Assembly: GCF_020329485.1 (NCBI RefSeq) | Contig: NZ_JAGKJI010000030.1 | Span: forward strand, 1-64,000 | Origin: Bradyrhizobium cenepequi | GTDB lineage: Bacteria; Pseudomonadota; Alphaproteobacteria; Rhizobiales; Xanthobacteraceae | Length of the DNA stretch: 64,000 bases | Reading direction: 5' to 3' | Part shown: positions 17,668 to 25,593 of the stretch, piece after piece | Layout: each line of letters begins with the position of its first letter | Numbering within the stretch: the stretch's first letter is position 1 | Made by a program: the position numbers and the translations under genes | The notes under the pieces: generated by a model | The model's input: only the letters and a program-made list of their open reading frames with translations | Told to the model about the DNA's origin: nothing | Database searches by the model: none

Positions 17668-18684
17668 TTAAAACTGCAACAGGCCCCCGTCGCCGTCTTC
17701 GTCCGCGAATGCCAATAGCGTACCTTTGGCGTTCCAGGCCAGCGCGGAAATCGGCGCGCCCTTGTTTTGACGGAGCAGGATCTCGGCGCCGTCCTCCATC
17801 CGCACCATCAGCACGGTGCCATCACCATAGCCGGCGGCCAGGATGTCGTCCTTCGGATGGCAGGCGACGACCGAAACGCGCGCCTGCAGCGGTGCCAGCA
17901 TCGCCGGCTGCTTGCCCATCGGGCCGTCCTTGGAGGTGAAGGGCCAGATGATGACGGTGTCGGCGCCAGAGGTGGCAAGCCCCTTGCCGCCAGCGCTCCA
18001 CGACATCGACCGCACGCGGCCGGGATAGCCGCTCATGCGCATGTGCCTGTTGTCGGCGAGCCGCCAGCCATGCATCGCCGGTTCGTGCATCGCAGTGACC
18101 AGGAATTTGTTGTCCGGACTGAAAGTGACGGCGTGATGCGAGCCCGCCCATTCCAGGAATTCCGGCTTGGCCGCCATGTTTGGAAACCACAGCGTCGCGC
18201 CGCCATAATGCGCTATCGCGAGCCGCAAGCCCTTTGGCGCAAAAGCAAGACCGCCGACCGTTGACGGCGCATCGAAGGATTTTTCCTCGCCCTTGGCGGA
18301 ACGAACGAAGGCGGTCTTGCCCACCGACCATGCCACCGCGCCATCGGGATGGAGCGCCACGGTATCGATCCACCGCCGCTTCGGGTCCGTCGCCAATGTC
18401 GAAACCTCGCCCTTGGCGTTGAGCGCGACCAGCTTGCCGTCGTCACCGCCCATGACGATCCGCTCGCTATCGCAGACGGAGCAGAGGATCGCGCCGCCGT
18501 GCACTGGCGTCTGCGAGACTTCGCCCTTCCCGCTGACGACAGCGACATTCTCCTCGGCGCCGACGAAGTGAGCGGTGTCGCCGAGGAAATGCACTGACGT
18601 GACGGCCATGCCGAGCGGCACTGGCCGTACCTGGTCGGTCATCGAGGCGATTGAGGGCAGTTCGCCCGGATCGAACTCGCTCAT
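17668..18684 (-). CDS. WD40-repeat protein, last gene of the zinc operon
   Basis: The 338-residue beta-propeller protein has no signal peptide, so it is probably cytoplasmic. WD40-like blades recur about every 40 residues (IDTVALHPDGAVAWSVG, AVTFSPDNKFLVTAMHE, RVRSMSWSAGGKGLATSGAD, VSVVACHPKDDILAAGYGDG, ISALAWNAKGTLLAFADEDG). The ATG overlaps the upstream GTPase stop as TGATG, implying translational coupling. A GTG one codon earlier is possible. Co-transcription with a COG0523 GTPase and zinc ABC transporter suggests a part in zinc allocation, perhaps as a scaffold for the GTPase or its client. That role is inference and I know of no characterised homologue. Confidence 0.85.
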   Translation of the reverse strand: MSEFDPGELPSIASMTDQVRPVPLGMAVTSVHFLGDTAHFVGAEENVAVVSGKGEVSQTPVHGGAILCSVCDSERIVMGGDDGKLVALNAKGEVSTLATDPKRRWIDTVALHPDGAVAWSVGKTAFVRSAKGEEKSFDAPSTVGGLAFAPKGLRLAIAHYGGATLWFPNMAAKPEFLEWAGSHHAVTFSPDNKFLVTAMHEPAMHGWRLADNRHMRMSGYPGRVRSMSWSAGGKGLATSGADTVIIWPFTSKDGPMGKQPAMLAPLQARVSVVACHPKDDILAAGYGDGTVLMVRMEDGAEILLRQNKGAPISALAWNAKGTLLAFADEDGDGGLLQF

Positions 18685-19736
18685 CACGAGACGATGCAGC
18701 GCTCAAAGCCGTCGCGGATCGCCTGCTCCGGCAATTCGCGGCCGATGAAGACCAGCCGGCTCTCGCGCGGCTCGCCCTCCTTCCACTTCCGCTGATGGTC
18801 GCCTTCCAACATCATATGGACACCCTGGAACACGTAGCGGTCGTCATCGCCGGCGAAAGAGAGGATGCCCTTGGAGCGCAGGATCTTCTGGCCCTCGGTG
18901 GCGACCAGGTTCTGCAGCCACGGCATGAATTTCGTGGGGTCGAGCGCCTTGTCCGTGCGCAGCGACAGCGATTGCATGTCCTCGTCGTGATAGTGCTTCA
19001 GGCCGTGGCCATGATCATGGTGGTGATGGTCGTGGGCATGGTGGTGATGATCGTGGTCATGGTCATGATCATGCTCGTCGGCCTCCAAAAAGTCCGGCTC
19101 GATGTCGAGGATGCGGTCGAGGTCGAAGGCGCCGCGCTCCAGCACGTCGGCGAGTTCCACCTTGCAGCGCTCGGTCCGATGCAGCTTGGCATAGGGGTTG
19201 ATGCCGCGGATGCGGGCCTCGACCTCGGCGAGCTCCGGCTTCGACACCAGGTCGGTCTTGTTCAGCACGATGACGTCGGCGAAGGCGATCTGGTTCTTGG
19301 CCTCGGGCGCGTCCTTCAGCCGGTCGCTGAGCCATTTGGCGTCGGCCACCGTGACGACGGCATCGAGCCGGGCGTTCTTCTGCACATCCTCGTCGACGAA
19401 GAAGGTCTGGGCCACCGGCGCCGGATCGGCGAGACCCGTGGTCTCGACGATGATGGCGTCGAACTTGCCCTTGCGCTTCATCAGCCCGTCCATGATGCGG
19501 ACGAGATCGCCGCGAACGGTGCAGCAGATGCAGCCGTTGTTCATCTCGAACACTTCCTCGTCCGCGCCGATGATCAGGTCGTTGTCGATGCCGATCTCGC
19601 CGAATTCGTTGACGATGACGGCGTATTTCTTGCCGTGGTTCTCGGACAGGATGCGGTTGAGCAGCGTGGTCTTGCCGGCGCCGAGATAGCCCGTCAGTAC
19701 GGTCACAGGGATCTTTTGCGAAGAAGGTTCTGGCAT
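18684..19736 (-). CDS. COG0523 GTPase (CobW/ZigA-like zinc chaperone) with His-rich loop
   Basis: This is a G3E-family P-loop GTPase that delivers metal to client proteins. Walker A is GYLGAGKTTLL (16-26), the COG0523 metal motif is CICC (69-72), the switch/Walker B region is DAIIVETTGLADP and the base-specificity motif is NKTD (159-162). Between the GTPase and C-terminal CobW domains lies a dense His/Asp run (about residues 218-248), likely a zinc store or sensor. It lies 61 bp downstream of the binding-protein gene in the Zur-boxed operon. A second, different COG0523 gene sits at 33.1 kb. Confidence 0.92.
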   Translation of the reverse strand: MPEPSSQKIPVTVLTGYLGAGKTTLLNRILSENHGKKYAVIVNEFGEIGIDNDLIIGADEEVFEMNNGCICCTVRGDLVRIMDGLMKRKGKFDAIIVETTGLADPAPVAQTFFVDEDVQKNARLDAVVTVADAKWLSDRLKDAPEAKNQIAFADVIVLNKTDLVSKPELAEVEARIRGINPYAKLHRTERCKVELADVLERGAFDLDRILDIEPDFLEADEHDHDHDHDHHHHAHDHHHHDHGHGLKHYHDEDMQSLSLRTDKALDPTKFMPWLQNLVATEGQKILRSKGILSFAGDDDRYVFQGVHMMLEGDHQRKWKEGEPRESRLVFIGRELPEQAIRDGFERCIVS

Positions 19737-19797
19737 GGCAACTCCGGGGGCGGAACTAAAGAATGCGCTGCCCGGGCCGGCAGGGAGGGCCCCCGCC

Positions 19798-20685
19798 CTA
19801 GTGGCTGAGCGCGCTGGTCAGGGCCTTTATATTGTGCCTGACCATCGCAATGTAAGTGGGTGCTTCGCCCTTTTCGGCAGTGAGACTGTCCGAATAGAGG
19901 GTCCCGCCGACCCTGGCCTCGGTCTCATCCGCGATCCGCCGGATCAGGCGCGGATCGCTGATATTTTCGAGAAAAATCGCGGGAATTTTCGCTGTCTTGA
20001 TCTGGGTGATGATGGCTGCGATGTCGCGGGCGCTGGGCTCGGATTCGGTCGAGACCCCCGCCGGGGCGATGACCTCGATGCCGTAGGCGGCCGCGAAATA
20101 GCCGAAGGCACGGTGGGTCGAGATCACCTTGCGGCGCGCTTCCGGGATGGTGGCGATCGCCTGCCGCACTTCCCTGTCCAGCGCGTCGAGCTCTGCCAGA
20201 TAGTTTTCCGCATTGGCGCGAAAGGCTGCGGCGTCCGTGGGGGCTACGGCTACGAGCGCATCGCGGATATTGGCGGCATAGATCTTCGCATTGGCGACGG
20301 ACTGCCAGGCATGGGGATCGGGCGCCGAACCGAGCAGGAGCGGCGTAATCCCGTTTGTCGCGGTGATGACGGTCGCCTTGCCACCGGCGGCTTGCACCAG
20401 CCGCGGCAGCCAGCCTTCCAGCCCGAACCCATTGATGAAGAGCAGCTTCGCTTCCGCGACCTTCCTGGCGTCGGCCGGCGTCGGCCTGTAGACATGGGCA
20501 TCACCCTCGGGGCCAACCAGCATCGCCACATTGACGCCGTTGCCGCCGACGTTCCGTACGAAGTCGGCCAGGATCGAGAAGCTCGCGACGACGTTGAGGC
20601 GCTCTTGAGCGGAGCGGTCTTGCGCGCGCGCCGGACCGACAAGCGTGACGAGCGCGAGCAGCGCGATCCAGAACCACCGTCGCAT
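19798..20685 (-). CDS. znuA: Zinc ABC transporter, periplasmic binding protein (ZnuA/AztC-like)
   Basis: This 295-residue cluster A-I metal receptor has a Sec signal MRRWFWIALLALVTLVGPA ending ARAQ. Candidate zinc ligands are the His in EGDAHVYRPTPADAR, the His in VISTHRAFGYFAAAYG, the acidic ESEPSARD region and the Asp in LYSDSLTAEKG. The usual long His-rich loop of ZnuA is absent, more like AztC-type receptors. The start is the ATG 5 bp after the permease stop; the frame extends further upstream only through the permease gene. It receives periplasmic Zn(2+) and docks on the adjacent permease. Confidence 0.9.
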   Translation of the reverse strand: MRRWFWIALLALVTLVGPARAQDRSAQERLNVVASFSILADFVRNVGGNGVNVAMLVGPEGDAHVYRPTPADARKVAEAKLLFINGFGLEGWLPRLVQAAGGKATVITATNGITPLLLGSAPDPHAWQSVANAKIYAANIRDALVAVAPTDAAAFRANAENYLAELDALDREVRQAIATIPEARRKVISTHRAFGYFAAAYGIEVIAPAGVSTESEPSARDIAAIITQIKTAKIPAIFLENISDPRLIRRIADETEARVGGTLYSDSLTAEKGEAPTYIAMVRHNIKALTSALSH

Positions 20686-20690
20686 CGCCG

Positions 20691-21560
20691 CTACGCCTCC
20701 AGATGCCGGCCGGGGAACATCTGGCGGACCAGACCGCCGACATTGCCGAACAGGAGCGAGGCCAGATAGAGCCCGGCCGCGACCAGGATGATCGCGGGAC
20801 CGGAGGGAATCCGCGTCTGGAACGACAGCACCAGCCCGGCATAGCCCGAGAGAATCGCGCTTGCGACCGCGATGCAGATCATGCCGGTGATGTCGCGCGA
20901 CCAGAAGCGCGCGATGCCGGCCGGCAGGATCATCAATCCAACGCCGAGCAACGTGCCGAGCGCATGAAAGCCGTTGACGAGGTTGACCACGACCAGCGCC
21001 AGGAACGCCAGATGGGCCGGCGCGCCAGCGCGGCTGACGGTGCGCAGAAACACCGGATCGACGCATTCGATCACCAGCGGCCGGTAGATCACCGCGAGTA
21101 CGAGCAGCGTGATGGTGGCGTTGAAGGTGATCACCAGCAGCGTCTGGTTGTCCATCGCGAGAATGTCGCCGAACAGCACGTGCAAGAGGTCGATATTGGT
21201 GCCCTTGATGGAGACAATGGTGACGCCGAGCGCCAGCGAGACCAGATAGAAGGTGGCGAGCGAGGCGTCTTCCTTCAGCTCTGTGTTGCGCGCAACAAGG
21301 CCGGCGAGCAGCGCCACCGCAAATCCCGCGATCAGGCCGCCGATCGTCATCGCGAACAGGTTGAGCCCGGAGAGCAGGAAGCCGATCGCCGCTCCCGGCA
21401 GAATCGCATGCGCCATGGCGTCGCCGACCAGGCTCATCCGCCGTAGCATCAGGAACACGCCGATCGGCGCCGCGCCAAGCGAGAGCGCGACCACGGCGGC
21501 AAGCGCGCGGCGCATGAACTCGAACTCGGTGAAGGGTGCGATCAGCGCGTCAGTGAGCAT
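20691..21560 (-). CDS. znuB: Zinc ABC transporter, permease subunit
   Basis: This is an ABC-3 family permease of 289 residues with about eight hydrophobic segments. FLMLRRMSLVGDAMAHAILP (about 37-56) and VARNTELKEDASLATFYLV are typical of ZnuB/MntB/AztB proteins, and GVGLMILPAGIARFW near 205 contains a conserved family glycine cluster. Its stop is 5 bp from the binding-protein start. It forms the membrane channel for the ATPase encoded upstream and the receptor encoded downstream. Zinc as substrate is inferred from the Zur box and the COG0523 neighbour. Confidence 0.92.
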   Translation of the reverse strand: MLTDALIAPFTEFEFMRRALAAVVALSLGAAPIGVFLMLRRMSLVGDAMAHAILPGAAIGFLLSGLNLFAMTIGGLIAGFAVALLAGLVARNTELKEDASLATFYLVSLALGVTIVSIKGTNIDLLHVLFGDILAMDNQTLLVITFNATITLLVLAVIYRPLVIECVDPVFLRTVSRAGAPAHLAFLALVVVNLVNGFHALGTLLGVGLMILPAGIARFWSRDITGMICIAVASAILSGYAGLVLSFQTRIPSGPAIILVAAGLYLASLLFGNVGGLVRQMFPGRHLEA

Positions 21561-21568
21561 GGCTTCAC

Positions 21569-21699
21569 TTCACCTCTCCCGCTTGCGGGAGAGGTCGGCG
21601 CGTAGCGCCGGGTGAGGGCTCTCTCCACACGGATAGTCCCTTCGCGGAGACACCCTCACCCCGACCCTCTCCCGCAGGCGGGAGAGGGAGCGCAGCGTC
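21569..21699. repeat. GGGAGAGG palindrome pair inside the zinc operon
   Basis: Hairpins cctctcccgcttgcgggagagg (at the left), cggcgcgtagcgccg, and ctctcccgcaggcgggagag (at the right) lie between the ATPase and permease genes. The arrangement matches the repeat at 1866-2003. Inside an operon it may modulate mRNA stability and the ratio of subunits. Confidence 0.75.
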
Positions 21700-21735
21700 C
21701 ATCGCGGATACGATTCGATCGGATTTCATCGGGCT

Positions 21736-22488
21736 TCAGGCGGCGCGCGAGGTATCCACGGCGCAGGCGGCGGCGCGGTCGTCAAAGGCTTCGCACATCC
21801 GCATCGCCACCGTCAGATTGTCTGGCGTCAGCACCTCGGCGGTCGGCCCCCATGCCACCGGCCCGCGCGCGAGCAGCAGCGTTTCCGGGAAGTTGGCGCG
21901 CACCATGTCGAGGTCGTGCAGCGCCGCGAGCACGGTGCGGCCCTCGGCATGCCAGCGCTTGACCAGCGCCAGCAAGTCGGTGGTGGTCTTGGCGTCGATG
22001 GCGTTGAAGGGCTCGTCGAGCACAATCAGCCGCGCATTCTGCAGCAGCACACGCGCGAACAGCATGCGCTGCATCTGCCCGCCGGAGAGCGTGCCGATCG
22101 GCCGGTTCTCGAAATCGTTGAGGCCGACGGCGGCGATCGCGGCAAGGACCTTGTCGCGCGCGTCCTTGCCGATGCCGCCGAACAGGCCGATGCCACGCCA
22201 CAGGCCGGTGCCGACGAAATCGAACACCGAGATCGGAAAGCTGCGGTCGATCTCGGCCGACTGCGGCAGGTAGGCGATATCTCTGTGGTCGAGGCCGCCG
22301 AGATGGATCGAGCCGGAGAGCGGCTTCAGGATGCCGGTGATGCCGCGCAAGAGCGTCGACTTGCCGGCCCCGTTCGGGCCGATCACCGCCAGCAGCGCGC
22401 CGGAGGCCACTTCGCCGTTGAGATGATGCACCGCCGGGTGGCGGTCGTAGCCGAGCGTGACATTACGGAATTGCAGTTGCGCGGGCAC
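21736..22488 (-). CDS. znuC: Zinc ABC transporter, ATPase subunit
   Basis: This 250-residue ABC ATPase of the metal-uptake class has Walker A GPNGAGKSTLL (about 37-47), Q-loop YLPQSAEID, signature TLSGGQMQRMLFARVL (near 135), Walker B LIVLDEPFNAID and the switch His in LAALHDLDMV. It powers import through the permease encoded 175 bp downstream. The gap to the permease is filled by palindromic repeats. It begins 3 bp after the His-rich micro-protein stop, so translation is probably coupled. Confidence 0.92.
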   Translation of the reverse strand: MPAQLQFRNVTLGYDRHPAVHHLNGEVASGALLAVIGPNGAGKSTLLRGITGILKPLSGSIHLGGLDHRDIAYLPQSAEIDRSFPISVFDFVGTGLWRGIGLFGGIGKDARDKVLAAIAAVGLNDFENRPIGTLSGGQMQRMLFARVLLQNARLIVLDEPFNAIDAKTTTDLLALVKRWHAEGRTVLAALHDLDMVRANFPETLLLARGPVAWGPTAEVLTPDNLTVAMRMCEAFDDRAAACAVDTSRAA

Positions 22489-22491
22489 AGC

Positions 22492-22692
22492 TCACCTCAT
22501 CGCGAGCAGCACGAAGGCCCACAGGGCCGCACAGATCGCCAGCGCCGCAGCAAGCCGCGCGGCGACCGTCATGCGCAGGATCGACCAGGACGCCGCCTGT
22601 GCCGGATGCGGCGCGGCCGGATCGTGGCTGTGGACATGGTCGTGGGCATGTCCGTGGACTTGATGGTGGGTATGGGTATGCGCGTGAGCCAT
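22492..22692 (-). CDS. His-rich single-pass membrane micro-protein, first gene of the zinc operon
   Basis: The 66 residues include 12 His in the first 30 (alternating as AHAHTHTHH then HGHAHDHVHSHD). One transmembrane helix follows (about 41-64, MTVAARLAAALAICAALWAF) with a terminal Arg. The His-rich end may bind zinc at the membrane. The ATG lies only 12 bp from the Zur box, and its stop is 3 bp from the ATPase start. A TATAAT sits inside the Zur box on this strand, so the transcript leader must be very short. I do not know a characterised homologue. Zinc buffering or sensing for the ABC importer is inference. Confidence 0.75.
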   Translation of the reverse strand: MAHAHTHTHHQVHGHAHDHVHSHDPAAPHPAQAASWSILRMTVAARLAAALAICAALWAFVLLAMR

Positions 22693-22703
22693 TTGCCCTA
22701 AAC

Positions 22704-22721
22704 GTTACATTATAACATTAC
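22704..22721 (-). promoter_or_regulatory. Zur box of the zinc operon with embedded -10
   Basis: On the minus strand the site reads GTAATGTTATAATGTAAC, a match to the alphaproteobacterial Zur-type palindrome with one degenerate half. It contains TATAAT, a consensus -10 hexamer, and lies 12 bp before the first start codon. Zur bound with zinc would block RNA polymerase directly. Confidence 0.85.
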
Positions 22722-22743
22722 GCGAGTCCACCTTGGCAGCCGT

Positions 22744-23244
22744 TCACGGTTTACCGATCGCCATCGCGATGGCCGCAGCCAGGAACGGAAACGGCACCGA
22801 GACCGCGGCGCGGAACCAGACGAAGCGGGCCGGCATGAACGGGATCTCCCACAGGATCACGCGCTGGAAGGCGAACAGCGCCCAGGCCACGACATAGGCG
22901 ATCACCTGGGGCGGGCCGCCGCCGGCCTTCAGCGCCACCGCGCCGATCGAAAAGCCGACCACCGGTCCGCCCGGCGTCGCCGCGCCCGCGATCACGGCGG
23001 TCAGTACGCCAAGCCAGCCGCTGTCCGGACCGAGCCAGCCGGTGATGATCTCCTGCGGGATCACGGCGGCGATATAGCCGGACCCGACCACGCCGATCGC
23101 GATCCGCGGCATGATGCCCGCAAACTCGAGCGAGCCCTCGCGCAAGGACGACACCAGCACGGAGCGTCCGCGCCGCCAGGCGATGAAGCCGACGCCTGCG
23201 ACAGACCCCCACAGCAGGATGTCGATCAGGAGCGCGGCGCTCAT
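22744..23244 (-). CDS. Permease half, COG0701/ArsP-like (second subunit)
   Basis: This 166-residue membrane protein has about four hydrophobic segments. The key motif is ATPGGPVVGFSIGAVALKAG (about 79-98), matched by LPGGPFTAYPVAAALLTVG in the preceding gene. The two proteins look like the two homologous halves of a COG0701 (DUF318) permease encoded separately. The ATG overlaps the upstream stop as ATGA. Family members export organoarsenicals or other solutes, but here the substrate is unknown. The gene ends 22 bp before the Zur box. Whether it has any link to zinc is undetermined. Confidence 0.7.
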   Translation of the reverse strand: MSAALLIDILLWGSVAGVGFIAWRRGRSVLVSSLREGSLEFAGIMPRIAIGVVGSGYIAAVIPQEIITGWLGPDSGWLGVLTAVIAGAATPGGPVVGFSIGAVALKAGGGPPQVIAYVVAWALFAFQRVILWEIPFMPARFVWFRAAVSVPFPFLAAAIAMAIGKP

Positions 23245-23843
23245 TCCGGCGCGCCGTTCGGATAGACGCGGGCATAGACGAAGCGGCCAAGGGCACCGGC
23301 GAGCACCGGCAGCGGCAGCGAGATCACGATCCGCCACAGCGTGAACTCGGTGCCCATGATCGGCAATTCCCAGGCAACCGCGCGGCCGTAGCCGATCAAG
23401 GTCCAGCTCACGACCATCGCGATCGTCGCGCCGAAATCGGCGCCGACGGTGAGCAGGGCCGCCGCCACCGGATAAGCGGTGAAGGGACCGCCCGGCAGGA
23501 TCGCGCCGAACGCGGTGCCGATCAGAAGGCCCTTCAACCCCGACTTCGGTCCGAGCGAGCGCGAGACTTTTTCGTGCGGCAGAATTTCCGCGATGAACGC
23601 GCCCAGCAGGCAGCCCGCGAGCACACGCGGCAGGATGCCTCCGAACAGCGAGAGATCGTGGCTGAGGATCTCGACCACGCCCTCGGCGCCGTCGCGCCGC
23701 CACACCAAGCCGGCGCTGACCAGGACCAGCGCGAGGATTGAGATCATCGACCAGCCGATCGGCTTGCGCACGCGGCCGGGAGGCGGCTCGGCCTCCGCGG
23801 CGCCACCGGCCGGCGGCGGATCTTTCAGCGGTGCATCTGACAA
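23241..23843 (-). CDS. Permease half, COG0701/ArsP-like (first subunit)
   Basis: The 200-residue protein has a Pro-rich cytoplasmic N-terminus (KDPPPAGGAAEAEPPPGRVR) followed by about four or five hydrophobic segments. ILPHEKVSRSLGPKSGLKGL and AILPGGPFTAYPVAAALLTV correspond to the conserved COG0701 permease repeat. It is translationally coupled to the second half (4-bp overlap), so a heterodimeric permease is likely. No arsenic regulator or reductase is near, and the substrate is not predictable. Confidence 0.7.
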   Translation of the reverse strand: MSDAPLKDPPPAGGAAEAEPPPGRVRKPIGWSMISILALVLVSAGLVWRRDGAEGVVEILSHDLSLFGGILPRVLAGCLLGAFIAEILPHEKVSRSLGPKSGLKGLLIGTAFGAILPGGPFTAYPVAAALLTVGADFGATIAMVVSWTLIGYGRAVAWELPIMGTEFTLWRIVISLPLPVLAGALGRFVYARVYPNGAPE

Positions 23844-23978
23844 GGCAATAGGTCTGCGGCGGGTGGAGAATTTTCGTCCTGCTTAGTCCCGTCACAAAGG
23901 CCACGCAAACGGAAGCTGGCCATGCATCCATGCGCACGCAGGCTATGGCCATGCGCGGGTGCGACGCTCTCTCGATCC

Positions 23979-24081
23979 GTCATTCCGGGGCGATGCGACA
24001 GCATCGAGCCCGGCATCCATTTCACCGCCCGTGTATGTGGCCCAATGGATTCCAGGCTCGCGCTTTCGCGCGCCCCGACGG
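23979..24081. repeat. GTCATTCCGGGG intergenic repeat
   Basis: Another copy of the element at 10925-11029. It has gtcattccggggcgatgcg at the left, gcccggcatccat pairing with atggattccaggct, and cgcgctttcgcgcgcccc at the right, here missing the terminal ggaatgac. Confidence 0.7.
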
Positions 24082-24087
24082 AGCGGC

Positions 24088-24522
24088 TCACGTCAGATGA
24101 CGCACCAGCGCCAGTCCGGCAAACAGGCCGGCGATCGACAGCGCGACCGAACCGAGCACGTAGAATGCCGCGAGCGCGAGTTCGCCGCGTTCGTAGAGCA
24201 GCGCGGTGTCGAGCGAGAAGGCGGAGAAGGTGGTGTAGCCGCCGAGGACGCCGGTCATCAGGAACAACCGCCACAGCTGCGACGCCTCGCCCTTGAACGC
24301 GAGATAGCCCGCGATCAAGCCCATCACGGTCGAACCGGTGATGTTGATGATGAAGGTGCCGTAGGGAAAGGCGGTGCCGAAGCCGCGGGCGCAGGCGAGA
24401 TTGACGAAATGGCGCAGCATCGCACCCAAGCCGCCGCCGAAGAAGACCAGAAAATAGCTTGCTGCCGTTCCCACCACTGCCCCCACTGGTGTGCCGTCGA
24501 GAGGGACTGTGCAACCCCTCAT
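24088..24522 (-). CDS. crcB: CrcB/Fluc fluoride channel
   Basis: This small dual-topology membrane protein exports fluoride. Four hydrophobic segments and the motifs GGGLGAMLRHFVN, YGTFIINITGS (pore Asn) and GGYTTFSAFSLDT (the Phe-rich family signature) are clear. The ATG chosen (MRGCTVPLDG) gives 144 residues. A GTG start just before GTAASYFLVFF would give the commoner ~128-residue length and may be the real one. Longer upstream frame is repeat DNA. I see no fluoride riboswitch in the gap behind it. It is a single gene. Confidence 0.9.
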   Translation of the reverse strand: MRGCTVPLDGTPVGAVVGTAASYFLVFFGGGLGAMLRHFVNLACARGFGTAFPYGTFIINITGSTVMGLIAGYLAFKGEASQLWRLFLMTGVLGGYTTFSAFSLDTALLYERGELALAAFYVLGSVALSIAGLFAGLALVRHLT

Positions 24523-24540
24523 CTGAATGATGTGTGCATT

Positions 24541-24704
24541 CACCCTCCCCTGAAAGGGGAGGGTCGACGCGAATGAAATGAGCGGCGGGGAGGGGTCAGG
24601 TCTCTCCGCTGAAAACGGTGCCCGAGTGGAGAGAGCTGACCCCTCCCCGGTTCGCATTCCGCTGCGCTGCATGCGAACTGACCCTCCCCTTTCAGGGGAG
24701 GGTG
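24541..24704. repeat. CCCTCCCCTGAAAGGGGAGGG palindrome pair
   Basis: Hairpins ccctcccctgaaaggggagg at the left and ccctcccctttcaggggagg at the right bracket the gap between crcB and sodB. Between them tctctccgctg... also pairs with gtggagagagc. A related copy is at 26711-26839. Confidence 0.75.
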
Positions 24705-24735
24705 ACAATCGCGCGTGATGATGCTGCTAAAGAGC

Positions 24736-25332
24736 TCACGCCTTGCCGAACAGCTCGTCGACATAGTCCCAGTTGATGAGGTTGTCGACGAACGCCTTCA
24801 GATAGTCCGGTCGGCGGTTGCGGTAGTCGATGTAGTAGGAGTGCTCCCAGACGTCGACGCCGAGGATCGGCACCGCGCCATGGACCAGCGGGTTCTCGCC
24901 GTTCGGCGTCTTGGAGATTTCGAGCTTGCCGCCCTTGACCTGCAGCCAGGCCCAGCCCGAGCCGAACTGGCCGGCGCCGGCGGCGGCGAAATCGGCCTTG
25001 AACTTCTCGAAACCGCCAAGGTCCTCGTTGATCTTCTTCTCCAGCCGACCGGGGAGCTTGCTGCCGCCGCCCTTCGGCTTCATCCACTTCCAGAAATGGA
25101 TGTGGTTGTAGTGCTGGCCGGCATTGTTGAAGACGGCGGCGTTCTTGTTGTACGAGCCCTTCACGATCTCCTCGAGGGATTTGCCCTCGAATTCGGTCCC
25201 TTTGATCGCGTTGTTGCCGTTGGTCACGTAAGCCTGATGATGCTTGTCGTGATGGTACTCCAGCGTTTCCTTCGACATGTAGGGCGCGAGGGCGTCGTGG
25301 GCGTAGGGAAGGTCGGGTAGTGTGAAAGTCAT
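24736..25332 (-). CDS. sodB: Superoxide dismutase, Fe/Mn family
   Basis: Dismutates superoxide to O2 and H2O2 in the cytoplasm. The 198-residue length is standard. Metal ligands are visible as YHHDKHHQAYV (H27), NHIHFW (H77) and the DVWEHSYYIDY block (Asp and His). Gln in FNNAGQHYNH (Q73) sits where Fe-type enzymes place the active-site Gln, so iron use is favoured, although rhizobial members may accept Mn. There is no signal peptide. It is monocistronic, and no convincing iron- or oxidant-response site was identified upstream. Confidence 0.95.
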   Translation of the reverse strand: MTFTLPDLPYAHDALAPYMSKETLEYHHDKHHQAYVTNGNNAIKGTEFEGKSLEEIVKGSYNKNAAVFNNAGQHYNHIHFWKWMKPKGGGSKLPGRLEKKINEDLGGFEKFKADFAAAGAGQFGSGWAWLQVKGGKLEISKTPNGENPLVHGAVPILGVDVWEHSYYIDYRNRRPDYLKAFVDNLINWDYVDELFGKA

Positions 25333-25593
25333 GGTGTGATGTCCAACATGATGGGAGACGACACTAACGGAGACCTCTTATAGAAGGTTCCATCACAGTT
25401 AAACACCGCATTTTCGGCGCGAGCCATGCAGGCCGTGCAAGCGGTTTGCAAACGTCAGCGCAACGAACCAACTGCAAAATACTGTTGGGAATGAAATGCT
25501 TAAGATCAGCCCCAACGGCAGGATGCGGGCCCAGGTGCCTTTCCCCGTTCGTGCAAGTAAGATCACGTCAACGGAACGCAAGGACCCACCAAA

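Noticed and set aside
18684..18687. GTG start one codon earlier for the WD40 gene
   Set aside because: The ATG gives the classic TGATG overlap with the GTPase stop, while the GTG adds one residue and no RBS.
20686..21066. Longer start for the zinc-binding protein gene
   Set aside because: The upstream codons are antiphase to the permease gene. The ATG at 20685 gives a signal peptide and lies 5 bp after the permease stop.
23245..23952. A 402-codon frame covering the second permease half and beyond
   Set aside because: The part upstream of 23244 is the wrong phase of the first half gene (Arg-rich, no membrane character). The ATGA overlap sets the real start.
24523..24735. Fluoride riboswitch upstream of crcB
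   Set aside because: The gap is filled with CCCCTGAAAGGGG palindromes; I see no GGCGAUGG-type core or pseudoknot.
25333..25450. Iron-response (Irr/ICE-like) site upstream of sodB
   Set aside because: ggaaccttctataa is only a partial match without clear symmetry.
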